From positions 18,583,001-18,647,000 of the forward strand of contig CM036618.1 of the NCBI GenBank assembly GCA_020746105.1: 64,000 nucleotides of DNA, read 5' to 3'. The notes beneath the pieces are model-generated. The model saw only the letters and a program-made list of their open reading frames with translations. It was not told the DNA's origin and did no database searches. Of the stretch, positions 24,491 to 36,300 are shown piece after piece. The translations under genes and the position numbers were made by a program. Numbering within the stretch: the stretch's first letter is position 1; every line of letters begins with the position of its first letter. This stretch comes from Trogon surrucura. Lineage: Eukaryota; Chordata; Aves; Trogoniformes; Trogonidae.

Positions 24491-26989
24491 CAGTCATAGC
24501 AATGGTGAGGAGGGTGGAAAGTCCAGGCAGATGATTTGTATTCCTTGCTTATGGCCAAATATGACACAAATAGAGGCACCCTGTTCCTGACGAGGAGAGG
24601 CGGGAGAGGGGGACATAATTCGTGCTATTCAGATTCTGCTATTTAGCATTTGCCGATCCCTAATGGGATATTTGCAAAGTATAATATTTTCTAACAGCTG
24701 TAAGGACAAGAGAGCCTAAAATTTCTCCCTATACATAATATCCATGAAATTGCATTGAATATTGTAATGATGTGTTATGCTGCCATTAGCTCCCTGTGAA
24801 TACCTAATTTGGAAGGTTAATGAAATTGACAAATGTGTGTACTGTACGAGCATTGTCAGGACTAGTTAATGGCAACTCTCACATTTTTATTTGGAAAATT
24901 ATATAAAACTGAAAGTGACAATTATGGTAACTTCATCTTTTTTGGAATCTAGCACAGTGTGCAGTTTATTTAAATCGGGTTGTATGTGTCTTAAATTTGT
25001 ATACCATCATATGAAGTCCTTTGCTCATCATGTGATTATATACTTAATTTTTGTATGAATGAATGCACGTATTGTGGTCTTTTGTAGCATATTGGGCCAT
25101 TTTTTTTTGGTTTTTTTTGTGTGTATTCCACGCTAAAATACCATAAGTCCTTGTCTTCCTGTTGGCTCAACAGTGCTTGATTACAAAACTGGTGCCAGTT
25201 CATTCAAAGAGAGATCACACATCCAAAATGCATTTCCCCGGGCAAGGGAAGTATGCTAGAGTATACTGGAAGAGTATGCTCTTGTATTTTCTGTAAATGA
25301 CTGAGCACCATAAAAGGTCACTTGCAGCTGCTACTGCTTCCATGTGTGAATTTGATGAGATCCCCAAAGTTTGGCCCCTAAATATTTCTGTGGCTCTAGA
25401 TAGTACTTCTTTAGGTCAAGGTCACATTTTTAGGTGTAAATAGTCTGACTTGAGATATTCTTTTGGTCTAAAGCTGTTTGATTAAGCAGAGCTTCACACA
25501 GTGAATGACCCATTATGGTCCCAGGGATCTCAGATTCATCTGCTGGGAAGCGAGAAGAGATGTTATGATGACCCTCTGTGCCACACTGCGGCATGGATGT
25601 TGTTGCCTCATTGGAGCCTTGCAAGCTGGAAAAAGGTGGATGGATGGAATGAGAGCTGCACAGCCCACTTCCCCTGTTAGTTAATTTTTGGGCATCTCTT
25701 CAACTCGTTGTGAAGTTTCTTCTGAGGGAGGAGGTGTCACCGACAAGGGGTGCTGCCCCAAGGAGACCGTATGTGTCACTTCCAAGAACAAAGCAGTCTT
25801 TTAAACCCTGTGCTATATTGAGCCTGTGAGTCACGAATCTTTAGATCAATAACCAAAATGTTTTTATATGTGGGGGCAGCCCCAAACAGAGTGACTCAGC
25901 GCCGGCAGTTCCACGTTCAGCACGCCTGTGAGCAGGACCTGGTCTCAGTTGACTGATTGCGTGAGCGGGGCTGGGTGATGTGTGGAGGCTGAGGCTCTGC
26001 TCACGGATGTGGCAGAGTGGAACTTTCTTTCTGATAATCAGCACACCTGCCCCTCATCCAGCTTCATGCAGGAGTTGTGTTTTCAGGCAGTCTGAGATGC
26101 CACTACAAGCCAGCAGCCTGTCTGTCTGTGCCATTTTTTTATAAGGTGATTTGGAGATGCTGAGGTTTAAGATGTTCTTAGGCTTAGATTCTGTTGTGGC
26201 TTTCTCCCCTTTTGTTATGTTGCATTAAAAAATACATGGAAGAACCTGGTGGAAGAGTGCATCTATTCAAATCTGTTGTTGTGGATGCCACAGATTCCAG
26301 TGATCTAAAACTCTGAAGAGTGATCAAATGCTTGTCCTTCTCACACTTGACAACAGGGACTCTTTCTGCTCTTGCTCCAGTCCTGGTGGTTGTGCCACAT
26401 CAGGCTCATAGTAATGCTCTGGAAGAAGCTGAGGTCCATCAATCACCCCATGGACCTCCTCCCCAAAAACACGGGTCACACTTAAATGTTTGCGTCAGCT
26501 GTGGTTGTCAATTTATACATTGATTTGAAACAGGAAATTTGGAGCCTGGAAAAGCTTCACTGAGATTTGTCTTGTTAAGTGGGAGTGTTTTGCTCCTCTG
26601 TGGATTAATGATTTACTAATAGCTCAGTAAGGGATAAGGGATGTCTGCACCTGGCCTATTGAAGGGACATTTGCATTTGAAGAAGTTAGGCCAGTTAATC
26701 GTCTAGGGAGAGGACACTGAAGCTGACTCCTGAATAACGGAGGGGAGATGAATTTGCATGAACCTTCATGGAAAAACTGCAACAAGTAGTACACAGTTGT
26801 AAGTTAGCCTTCTTCTTCAGCTGCAGTCTGCCTCCTGTGAATATATATTTGGGGTGGAGAGTGTACAACAGCTCCGAGACCCTGACCATGTGGATCAGAT
26901 GTGGTTTAGATCTCATTTGGCAGCTAAATACAAAGTGAGACATGATGAAGGAAAGACAGTTGTGGGCCTTTTGGACTTGATTTTCTTTC
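24491..26989. other. Anonymous non-coding DNA
   Basis: No gene is recognised. About 24640-24930 is A+T-rich with several TAAT-type words and no repeat character, so it is a weak candidate for conserved non-coding DNA. About 25890-25990 is slightly G+C- and CpG-richer than its surroundings, without a gene-like signal. Confidence 0.45.
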
Positions 26990-27011
26990 TTTTTTTTTTT
27001 TTTTTTTTTTT
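26990..27011 (+). repeat. Poly-T tract, 22 bases
   Basis: An uninterrupted run of 22 T, flanked by TTTCTTTC and TCTTTCCC. On the minus strand this is a poly-A tract, but no retrosequence body is recognisable next to it, so it is listed only as a homopolymer. Confidence 0.9.
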
Positions 27012-27997
27012 CTTTCCCACAGCCATATGTTATAAATCTTTGCAAATCTCTTGTTTATTTTGGAATGGATAAATAAGTGTTTCTCCTTGCTTTTGACTTA
27101 TCTTGGTTTGCATGGAGGATGCTCTCCAGTAATGGTTAGCATAAAACCTTACCCTGAAAACCCATATATAGGTACAGTCTAGTAACATCAAAGTCCCCAA
27201 CACACTGTTCCACAATATCCTATGGCCAACAGAAGTTGCCAGCTGTGTATGGGACAGTGTGGGAGCTGGTAAAGTAGGGAGACTATACTAATGTAGAATT
27301 TTTGGTTCACCAGCACAAGGCAGAAGTTCTTGTGCACAGAGTGTCAAAAAGCATATTGGTCCTCTAGGTTCAGGTTCCTCTCCACAGCTCTTACACAGCA
27401 CATGAAAAGCACGTAAAGTACTTTAGCTTTCCTTTGAGAGCTCTGCCTCTAGTATATTGAGAGATATTTGGTACTTCCTGCAGGGATGAGCGTATTTGAT
27501 ACACATAAGAATTCTTCTATTCTTTTCTGACCATTTGCTTCTGGACTCTGTGTTTGCAGGAGGGAGATAGATAAGATTGCTGCTGATAAATCAGATTTAT
27601 TTCAAGGTCAGGAACTAAAGTTATCTACTGCTAACTCATGAAATTGGAGTAACTTGGAGAAAGAAATAATGATGAGGAAATAGTTCAAATTAAATTATTT
27701 TCCAAAAGAGAGATAATAGGGGCATCAAATTTTTGAAACTTTTTGCCATTTTCAGCAGAAGTAGAGAGGGATTAATGATGAGTTATTCTGAGAGAAGGTG
27801 CTGCCAGAGCACCATAGGGACTGGTGAGGGCTCCCTAGGCTGGGAACAAAGGACCCGAGCCTGTCCCACCACCCCTAGCAATGATTTCTTCTTGGAAGTT
27901 TATTCCTACCCTGAGGGTAGTAGGTGTAGAGCCCTAAGTCCTCAAAGAACATTGACTTTGTCAACAACTAAGATGCCAGCAAGAGAAAGGAAACCTG
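27012..27997. other. Anonymous non-coding DNA
   Basis: No gene is recognised between the poly-T tract and CR1 copy B. The plus-strand open frame at 27733-28002 (89 codons) has no known motif. Confidence 0.5.
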
Positions 27998-28023
27998 TCT
28001 AGAAGAATGATCTAGAAGAATGA
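27998..28023 (+). repeat. 13-bp direct duplication at the 5' edge of CR1 copy B
   Basis: TCTAGAAGAATGA is present twice in tandem (27998-28010 and 28011-28023), exactly where CR1 similarity begins. It may be a small duplication made when the truncated element inserted, or a later slip. CR1 insertions usually leave no or very short duplications, so the coincidence is worth noting. Confidence 0.8.
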
Positions 28024-28487
28024 TGCCTCTCTACTCTGCCCTGGTGAGGCCGCATCTGGAATATTGTGTCCAGTTCTGGGCCCCTCAGTTCAAGAAGGAC
28101 AGGGAGCTGCTGGAGAGAGTCCAGCGCAGAGCCACAAAGATGATTAAGGGAGTGGAACATCTCCCTTATGAGGAAAGGCTGAAGGAGCTGGGTCTCTTTA
28201 GCTTGGAGAAGAAGAGACTAAGGGGTGACCTTATTAGTGTTTATAAATATGTCAAGGGGGAGTGTCAGGAGGATGGAGCCAGGCTCTTTTCAGCGGTGTC
28301 CATTGACAGGACAGGGGGCAACGGGTACAAGCTGGAACATAGGAGGTTCCACAAAAATAAGAGAAAAACCTTTTTCACTGTGAGGGTGACAGAGCACTGG
28401 CACAGGCTGCCCAGGGAGGTTGTGGAATCTCCTTCTCTGGAGACATTCAAAACCCACCTGGATGTGTTCCTGTGCGGTCTGCTGTAG
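28020..28487 (+). pseudogene. CR1 ORF2 C-terminal fragment, frame intact
   Basis: An uninterrupted 155-codon frame covers the CR1 ORF2 C-terminus after the RT fingers and palm. It reads [20 protein letters not shown], later [20 protein letters not shown], then [20 protein letters not shown] near the end. The family C-terminal domain follows the polymerase and has no catalytic motif of its own. The catalytic Asp residues, endonuclease and ORF1 are all absent, so this is a dead fragment despite the open frame. The ATG at 28020 lies in the flanking duplication and is accidental. This intact frame was used to size the 5-nt deletion in copy A. Confidence 0.9.
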
Positions 28488-28576
28488 GTGATCCTACTCT
28501 GGCAGGGGGCTTGGACTAGATGATCTTTTGAGGTCCCTTCCAACCTCTAACATTCTGTGATTTTGTGATTCTGTGA
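28024..28576 (+). mobile_element. CR1 LINE copy B, 3' end only
   Basis: A young-looking, strongly 5'-truncated CR1 copy. It holds the last 150 or so codons of ORF2, a TAG stop at 28485, a 3' untranslated stretch with GGCAGGGGGCTTGGACTAGA, and a terminal ATTCTGTGATTTTGTGATTC-type repeat ending at about 28576. Its 3' region resembles copy A closely but not identically (GGGCTTGGACTAG against GGGATTGGACTTG), so it belongs to a sister subfamily. Confidence 0.95.
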
Positions 28577-30929
28577 TCCATTTCCTTTAACAGAGGAAAT
28601 CATGCTGGAAATTTGGCTACAAGCACGGAGTGGATGCAGGGCAGTAGGAAAGAAAATGAAACATAAGTAACAGAACACACTCCTGATATCTGTGGAATAT
28701 AAAAGAAGTCCCAACTATTAAGCAAGTGTGGATAATTATTGATTCATTATGATTTATTTCAACATCCAGTGAAAAAAATCTCACTGACTTCCAGAGATGC
28801 CAAACTGAGCTGAGGGAAAGATAAACTAAAATTAGAGTTCACAGTCCTGGGAAGGGTGATTATTCTGTTGCTTCTTGAATGTATTTGTTTCATCTGTGAA
28901 ATTCAGCATATTTTTCTAAAAATGTCAAAACTATACAAAAAGACAGAGAAGGGATGCCATTTCTCTGAATTCATTTAGTACAAGCCATAGCTCTGCCTAT
29001 GCAGCTGTTTCCCAAGCTAGGAGAAAAAAGAATGCCTTTGTGTTCAAGAACGAAGAGCCTTGATAAAAAAGTCATAGTTTAACCTCTGACTTGCTAACCT
29101 TTGATTTTAAATGTATAAAAAAGAGGAATACCTCTCACCAAAATAATTTTATTGAATCAAGGATGTTTTTGATGTGAATTTGTGCTGTGATACCTTCTAC
29201 TTGGGAGGCAAAAATTGAAATATTGCCTCTCTCTGAGGCTGAAGGGGAAAAATCCTACTAAATCCAACATATCCAGATTTCTGTGCTAATCTTCCACTTT
29301 CAGAGCTGATGAACTAGCACTTGGGCTATTTAACTTTGTTCAGACACTGACAGTATAGAAATTTTCATGCTTTTGTGATTCTTCTGATCTTCTCTCTAGC
29401 CTTTAATTAAATGTATTTTGGATGTACTATCCAGCTTTCAAAATTTCCCTCAATTTCTTCCATGACTAGGTTTGTCATACTTCAAGTAGTCTATCCATTG
29501 TCTACTCCAAAATGATTCAGACTACGTAGAATTAACCGTCCAGAACTGCAATCAAGTGTTAGCAGTGGCTTTCACAACCTGCTTGTTATCCTTGTTGCCC
29601 TGGTAGAAAATCATCTTTCTGGGTCATACTCAAAGTATTAATTCAAGTGACACAGGGATCAAGAACAGCATTACCAAGGAGGCAGAGGAGGCTGTCAGCT
29701 TCACACCAGCACTCCCTAACGAGGTGCAAGTCCTTGTCGTCGTATAGTATGTCACATTCCGGCTGTGCTTATAAATGCGGGAAATAAAGAACTGTGCCCG
29801 TCCCTTTCTTTCTTCTCTGTGCTCTGTGGCTTTAGCTCTCTATGCCAACCTTTGCTGGACTTCTGATTTGTTATTTTTTCCAGGAGAAGCATTGCTGCCT
29901 GAGCAGGTTAGCTCTGAGGGAGCAGGTTTCAGCTGGCGGTTCTGTGGGATGCAGGCAGCGTGTGGAATGCAGGGCATGAGGGATGCTCAGCACCCAGTAT
30001 TGTAGGATTCTTCTGTTGTCTTCTCTTTGGTGAGTCTTCCTGGGTGGCTGAGGTTTACCTGTGGGAGTCGTAAAGTATGTTGCTAAGCTTATTTTTGGTG
30101 TTTCTTTTAAAAATTTTCTGTACCTGTTGCCAAACACATGGGGTTTGTTTTCAGACTCTTAACTTCTCAGGTAAAGCTGTCATGTTTATTCTGACTCACT
30201 ACATCAACACATAAATATGAGATTTTTGTTTACATTTATTGCTTTTTGTGTGTCTTTATGTAGCCTGGAAACATTCTTCACAATGCTTTATTCATTTCCC
30301 GGGTATGAAAGAATGAGGAAGAAAATATTACTGTGTAATTGCAGAAGATGCATTTGGGCTCATGTGTTAATCCTGGGACAGATTTGGGTTTATATTTTCC
30401 AGGATAATTACCAATCTTAGTTTTGACCATCACTTGACATTTACATTTTTTTTTCCACTTTTCAGCATGAAAGCTGTGAGTCATCCTTGAAGTGAGTGTT
30501 GCCCGTATAGCGCATTTGAGGAATGGTTTGGGGCAAGATGACTTGAGTTCACGGGTTCTGTAATCTGTCATCCACTTTGCAGTACTTTAATTTACCAACA
30601 TTTTCACAGGCTGCAGACGGTGGCTCTCTGCTCAGATTAACCACAAGCTCATTCTGCTTCACCACGGTTTGACCTCTCTGATGAGCTACACATTAATGTG
30701 TTTACAGGCTGTGTACGTGTATCTGGCCATAGACTAGTCAAGGCATGCACAGCACAGAAATAATTTTTATTTCCAAATGTGTTTGGCTTTGGCTGTGATC
30801 TGGCTAGTCACTTATTCCTTGTAAATGATTTTCATGGTGTCAGTTGGTCAGTGTTGAGGAGTGCTGTTAAATATTGGCTGGTCACTTAAAAAAAAAAAAA
30901 AAGAGCAGAGAAGATAGTTGATGGGTCCA
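28577..30929. other. Anonymous non-coding DNA
   Basis: No gene or clear repeat is recognised. It has an A run at about 30888-30902 just before the next CR1 fragment. Open frames are under 100 codons and unsupported. Confidence 0.5.
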
Positions 30930-31000
30930 TGTTACAGAATCAGGTCAGAAAAGACCTTGAGAGGCAATCTAGTCCTAGACAGTGTGAACCAGTCAGCCCA
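30930..31000 (-). mobile_element. Possible diverged CR1 3' end
   Basis: TTACAGAATCAGGTCAGAAA followed by AGACCTTGAGAGGCAATCTA resembles the reverse complement of a CR1 3' end (cagaatca ... gaaaggaccttgagagatcatctagtcc). Divergence is considerable and only about 50-70 bp can be aligned by eye. Confidence 0.5.
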
Positions 31001-31744
31001 CCCACTGTCTGCTCCAGCTTACTCCTGGAGACCTGTCCTGCTCTCCAGTTATGGATGTTCAGCGTCCTCTGACTCACCACAGTTTATTGTAATAGATCTC
31101 AGTTTATTTTACTAAGGCAAGCCCCAGGCTTGTGGAAGCCAGGTGAACTTGTCTGCTGCATCTGCTTGACTAGGAGAGTGGAGAGGGGCAGAGCAGACAA
31201 CTGAAGGTCAGGATTGAGCTAGGGCAGCTGAAGATCTCTGCCACGGCACGTGTGTTCACATCCTTGGCTTTAGCTTGTAACTGCTGAGTTGGGCACCTGC
31301 TTCTCAGCTGCACCGAGTCTTTCATAGCTGACCTCAGCAGAGGCTGTTCTGAAGTGAGAAGCAAGCTGATCCTGCAGCCCATTAAATTAGTACCTGCAAG
31401 TGGCGCCTATGACTGGATAAATGATTGAATGTTTCAGGGAGGTTGTGCTGTTCCACAAGAATACTTGTTCTCACCTGAGGCACCAGGGCTCAGTGCAGTT
31501 TATGAAGGTACACTGATCTCTTTGCAATGTGCTGCAAGGTTGGCATCTCCCGAGGATGATGGACCTCACTGCTGGTGAGGGATGTGGGTGCTTCCATATG
31601 CTATTGCAATTCTCTCCATCCTTCATAACAGCTCCATACTGAAACATGCTCTTCAGAGCTGCTGGCATGTTGTGGGCTGCACTTTCCCCCAGTGAAGAGT
31701 GAGCAGGAGGAAAGCTTTGATGTCCATCTTGCCAGCCCACCACA
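31001..31744. other. Anonymous non-coding DNA
   Basis: No gene or repeat is recognised. Open frames at 31170-31382 and 31471-31743 on the minus strand have no motif. Confidence 0.5.
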
Positions 31745-32105
31745 GAGCAACAGATTCATTGAAATTGGAAGGGATCTCTTAGACATCATCTAGTCCAACA
31801 CCCCTGCTAAAGCAGGATTGCTTACAGTGCGTTACATAGGATTGCATCTGGGTGGGTTTTGAAAATCTGCAGAGGAGACTCCACAACCTCTCTGGGCAGC
31901 CTGTTCCAGTGCTCTGTCACCCTCACAGTAAAGAGGTTTTTCTTCGTGTTTAGATGTGTTCCAGCTTGTGCCCATTACCCCTTGACCTGTCACTGGGCAC
32001 CACTGAAAAGAATCCAACTCCATCCTCCCTGCACCCCCCCTTTAGATATTTATAGACATTGATAAGTTCTCCTCTCAGTCTTGTCTTCTCCAGGCTAAAT
32101 AGTCA
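31745..32105 (-). mobile_element. CR1 LINE 3' end, minus strand
   Basis: Read on the minus strand this is the ORF2 C-terminus and 3' untranslated region of CR1. Diagnostic plus-strand phrases are GGAAGGGATCTCTTAGACAT, CATCTAGTCCAACACCCCTG, then ACCTCTCTGGGCAGCCTGTT and TCCAGTGCTCTGTCACCCTC, and finally AGTCTTGTCTTCTCCAGGCT. The 3' terminal octamer repeat is reduced to one degenerate copy (AGATTCATTGA). The coding part is broken by small indels. Divergence suggests an older insertion than copies A and B. Confidence 0.9.
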
Positions 32106-33947
32106 CAGCTGTGATGCAATCAGCTGCTGTGTTCCACAGCAACCAGCCCCACGTGGTGACTGTCCCCCCATGCAGGGATGTGGGGTAGGTGGACTGAGGG
32201 ATGTGAGTAACATCCTCCAAGGCCAGGCATAAATAGATGCCTCTTAGTCGCTGCCTTCTAATCCAACCTGTTTTTTTTTTTCTAATCTTCCATTGCTATA
32301 ATTTCAAAGGAGAAGGTTGTCCAAATGTTCAAACAAGAGCAGTCCTAGGAAGGGTTTTCAGCTGGTTTATTTTTGAAGATTGCTTTCTCACTTGCTCTGA
32401 CGTGAGGCATACAAGGTAATGTGCTCCTCTCCCTTTCTCTCTCTTTTTTTCTTTTTTTTTTCCCCCCCAGCATGTAGAAACTTGTTATCAGTTTCGTTGT
32501 GCAGATGAAAAACTACATCTTGAGCAACATCTATAAATGTCACAGGGCTGGGTTTTTCGAGTGTTTACTGAGAACATATTATGTTTTAGTGTCTCTATCA
32601 TAAATACCTTTTTGTTAATCTTTGACTCTCACTAAATCTATTACAAGCTTTAATCAACCTTTCTAAGCAGTAATAAAATGTTATCAGCAGTTGGCAGAGA
32701 TTATAAGTGACAGACCCTAATGTTTTCTAATGATTGTCATTATTTAGAAGGTTGTTTGTAGTTTTACAGAAAAATAATTAGATCTATTGCATACATTTTA
32801 AAAGAGAGGAGTGTGCCTCCTCTGATAGTTTACCCTCTAGAAATCTAATTTGTAAATAATTACTTAAAAAGAAAAAAACAATGAGGCAAACCTGAATGGA
32901 ATTTCAGGGTATATTTAGGCCAATGCAGTTAGAAAAGAATATACTTTTTGTTAAAAAGACAGGATATTCCCCATGTGAATACATACAGTTCTAACTTTTT
33001 CACCCATTATCAGCAAGACCTGAAGTATGAATTTCCAAGAATACGTCTTCCTCTTTATCAAACTAGTCACCTTGTTACACACACAAATATAGACTTGACA
33101 AAACTATTATTTTACATTATGCAAATTATTTTTCCCTTTAAGAACAAATCAATACCCTTTCACTTACATGCCATGTTTCTGCAACTGGTGGAGTGAAAGG
33201 TTTCAACTGGGATATAAATGAGAAGATCCTGTAAGCACTGTGCTCTGGCTCAAATAAGATATGTTCCCTGAATTCTCAGTGATGTGACTATATTTTAATT
33301 TTCACTGTCCTGATTCACAGTGTTGCTGAATCTAGAGAAGCTGCAGCCATAAATTTAGCACAAGCTGAATGTTGGGCTTGTGCTCCAAGTGTGGTGTTCA
33401 GTCAGAGGTCTCCACCTCGTCTCTTCCATGTACCATGAGTTCACCGTGATGCAGTAGCTGCCTTTCTCCAGGCTCTGCTGAGTCCCTAAAGCTGCTTTTT
33501 ACTGTGCTCCTGCTACAGCCTTTAGGCTTAAAGAGAACCACAGGCAGGACCCACTCTTGGGGAGCATCACCTTCTCCCCTTCTTGTTTTCTCTTCTTTTC
33601 TATGACCCCAGGTGTGTGTCTGCTATGAAGCAGCGCATCAGATACTTGTGGTGAATATATCTACAGTAATCCCAGATACTTGCTTGTCCCCCCAAACTGA
33701 AATCCTCGCCAGCACCAGGCTGGGAGCATATTATAGTTTAATGTTGTTTCATGCCCAGTGAATGCTCACTGCTGACCTGCTTTTAGAGGATATAAAAAAA
33801 ATCTGTGCAGGTGTTTAGGTCTCATGGCTGTGTATGCACAAGGAAGGACACACACATGCACAATCCTTCAGGCTAAGTGACCAGTTTAAGCAGAAGTATA
33901 GATGAAATGAGATTAGAGTAACTGAACTGAATCTTAGCTTTTTAATC
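32106..33947. other. Anonymous non-coding DNA
   Basis: No gene is recognised. A pyrimidine-rich tract spans about 32424-32469 (CT-rich, then T and C runs, then AG), which resembles a splice acceptor tract, but no exon is recognisable after it. About 32600-32780 is A+T-rich with no repeat character, a weak candidate for conserved non-coding DNA. Confidence 0.5.
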
Positions 33948-33970
33948 GTAGAATCATAGAATCATGGAAC
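33948..33970 (-). mobile_element. CR1 3'-terminal stub
   Basis: GTAGAATCATAGAATCATGG is the reverse complement of the terminal CR1 octamer array (CCATGATTCTATGATTCTAC). Nothing of the CR1 body is clear beyond it, so it is either an extremely truncated insertion or a remnant. Confidence 0.6.
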
Positions 33971-35694
33971 ACAGACCTCTTCCAGTCTTGCTTTTAAGCC
34001 TCAAATTTGAAACTCCTTCCCCAAGTACACACTCTTCTCTGACTTCAGTTTGCCTCTCACTCGGCCTAAGGATCAGCCATGCACTTATGATGAACTTGAA
34101 AATTATTATTAATTTCTGTGTATTTTTTTGAAAAGCTTGGTTTATTTCTTGCAGTGGATTTCTGTTGGCCAGCATAGATGTTGACTCTCTTTAATCTTGT
34201 CATCACCTCTCAAACATTTCTAGAGTCTTATGCTGACCACTTTTTTTTGTTTCTAGTGATCTCTGTTTCTTCACATCCCAGAAACTTCCTTGTTTTATTC
34301 TTCTTACAAAAAGGGATGATATGTTTAAAAAAATCCCAACAAACTGATTTTTAGCTCCTTAGTAAAAACGAAATGATGTGCTTTTTCTAAGCAAACTAGG
34401 CATTTTTAGCAATTAATTTCTTTTCCCAAACTCTCCATTACCCTGGAGAAGGATGTGCATCCAAAAGATATTATAAAGTAAGCAGAAAACCAAACTTGAA
34501 AGGACTGGCAGTGTTTAAAGTTAGCATTTGGAGTATATCTGCAAGAAGCAGCAGCAGTGTTTAAATGGGAAATTCCAGACTATAAATTCTTTTTCAGCTA
34601 GATTATATGCAGTACAAGTGTTGACTTTCAATTTATACCTTTGATATGACTCATTGAATGTTCTGATTCTTAGTTTATTTGTCCTGTCTTCAGCAAAATG
34701 GATTGAATATAGGGTTATCCAACCATGATGCGTTGTCTCTGTGCCTCAGATGTTATATTGATGAAATCTTAGTGTCTGGCACTATCTAAGAGGAATACAA
34801 AAATTTGATTTGGTGTGCAGCCAGCTTTCCTCCCACTCTGGAACAATGATGGAACATCTGGGAGAACGCTGTATTCATTAACCCAAATCCTGAAGACTTC
34901 ATGTAATACCTGATCCTGTAAGAATCTGCTTAGTTTTTCAGCCTGTGTAATTTGTGCTGGATGAAGCTAGAGCATATTCAGTCAAAGGACCTTGTCTCTT
35001 TTACATTTTTGAGCTTTTATGTGACATTATGGTTTGTCATAATTGATGATAACAAGGTTCCCATTTGTTATCTGATTTTAAATGCCAGTTACATGCATGG
35101 TGGCTCACTCCATTCCCTCTCCTCCAGAAATTTCTCTTTATTTGTCATTTGTATTTTCAGCTGGAGACCTTAGGGTTTTATCTTGCCCATCGTCTCAGCT
35201 GAAGCCATATGCCAAGAGGCCTCTTAACTTTCCTGAGGATGGATCTTGGAATATCAGACTGGGGTCAGTGTGGCACCTTTATTGTTTTTCCTGTTTTCAC
35301 AATCTTCTCTTCTCACAGTGGCAGATGCACACCAGCATTGTGGCTGGCAGAATAGCCATTTTCCTCCCGGGGTTTGATACTGGGCCCTGGCCAGCTGCCG
35401 TGGGGACATACAAAAGGGATGCAGTTGGTATATCCCAAAGTTGACCATCCCCTGTGATTTGCTAGTCCGTGCTTGCCTGAGAAAGGGATTGTGTTTATGT
35501 CTCCTCACAACCTCAGATTCTCTGCATGGGTCTGACTGTTCCTGAAATTAAATAAAGCTAAACTCCTGAAGTCTCCTTTAAACATGTCTGTCCTAATGCA
35601 GAACACGGGAGCTCAGCTGTGTGTTTTAAGAAAGGAGGTATAAGGCTGTGGTTAGGGCAGTGTCTTGGAACTTTTTTCTCTCTTTACAGTATAG
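33971..35694. other. Anonymous non-coding DNA
   Basis: No gene or repeat is recognised. The plus-strand open frame at 35082-35444 (120 codons) and the minus-strand frames opposite it show no motif. Confidence 0.5.
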
Positions 35695-35890
35695 ACCTAC
35701 TCTGTTGTTGACCTTGGGCAAGTCACGCAGGCTGAGATGCGGAAAATACTTACACACTTAAATCTCACTGGGATTTAGCCACTTGAATAGGAGAAAGGTC
35801 CAAATTTTCTAAGATCCTAAATCTTTCAGAGCTTCTCATCTACAAAATGAACAGCATCCTTCAGCAGGATGTCAGGAGGACAGATGCACC
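35695..35890 (+). repeat. MIR-like ancient SINE relic
   Basis: GTTGACCTTGGGCAAGTCAC is the familiar MIR core block (gtgaccttgggcaagtcact). It is followed further on by TCATCTACAAAATGAACAGC, matching the downstream block tcatctgtaaaatgggga. Order and orientation fit a plus-strand MIR-like relic with inserted or decayed sequence between the blocks. Confidence 0.6.
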
Positions 35891-36189
35891 ATGTTTGTAA
35901 CATATAAACTGCTCATCTTTGCCAAACCCAAACACTGAATCAAAAGGAAGTAAGTGCGTATGCTCTGCAACTTCCTGCCTCTTCTTCCCGTGTTTTAAAG
36001 ATGTACCATTTCCTTTCAGGATTTGGCAGAGATGGAAGAATGTTTAGGAATGAAACTGCAAATTCCATCTTTCCATTTTGTTAAGAAATCCTACAAAGGG
36101 TTTGCATAAAAGTAGCTCAAAAGGGCCACTTTTCAAGGCCTTGACATCAGGATGGCTGAAAGAGTTAAGGCTATTAGCTGGGTACCATA

Positions 36190-36300
36190 AAAATACTTAA
36201 TATCTCACGTCTTCAAAGCATTGTACAAATATGAACTAATTAATCTTCAAAATGGCCTTACCTCCACACCCCACAGTCAACCCTGATTAAAAAGTAAATA
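36190..36300 (-). repeat. MIR-like ancient SINE relic
   Basis: TTCAAAGCATTGTACAAATA followed by TGAACTAATTAATCTTCAAA resembles the old SINE block caaagcgctttacaaa ... attaattaatcctcacaac. Only about 60-100 bp can be matched by eye, so the edges are approximate. Confidence 0.45.

Noticed and set aside
26990..27011. Poly-T tract as the tail of a processed pseudogene or SINE
   Set aside because: No recognisable gene or SINE body and no clear flanking duplications.
32424..32470. Pyrimidine tract ending in CCCCCCCAG as a splice acceptor
   Set aside because: No exon-like sequence or open frame of interest follows, so it is better read as simple sequence.
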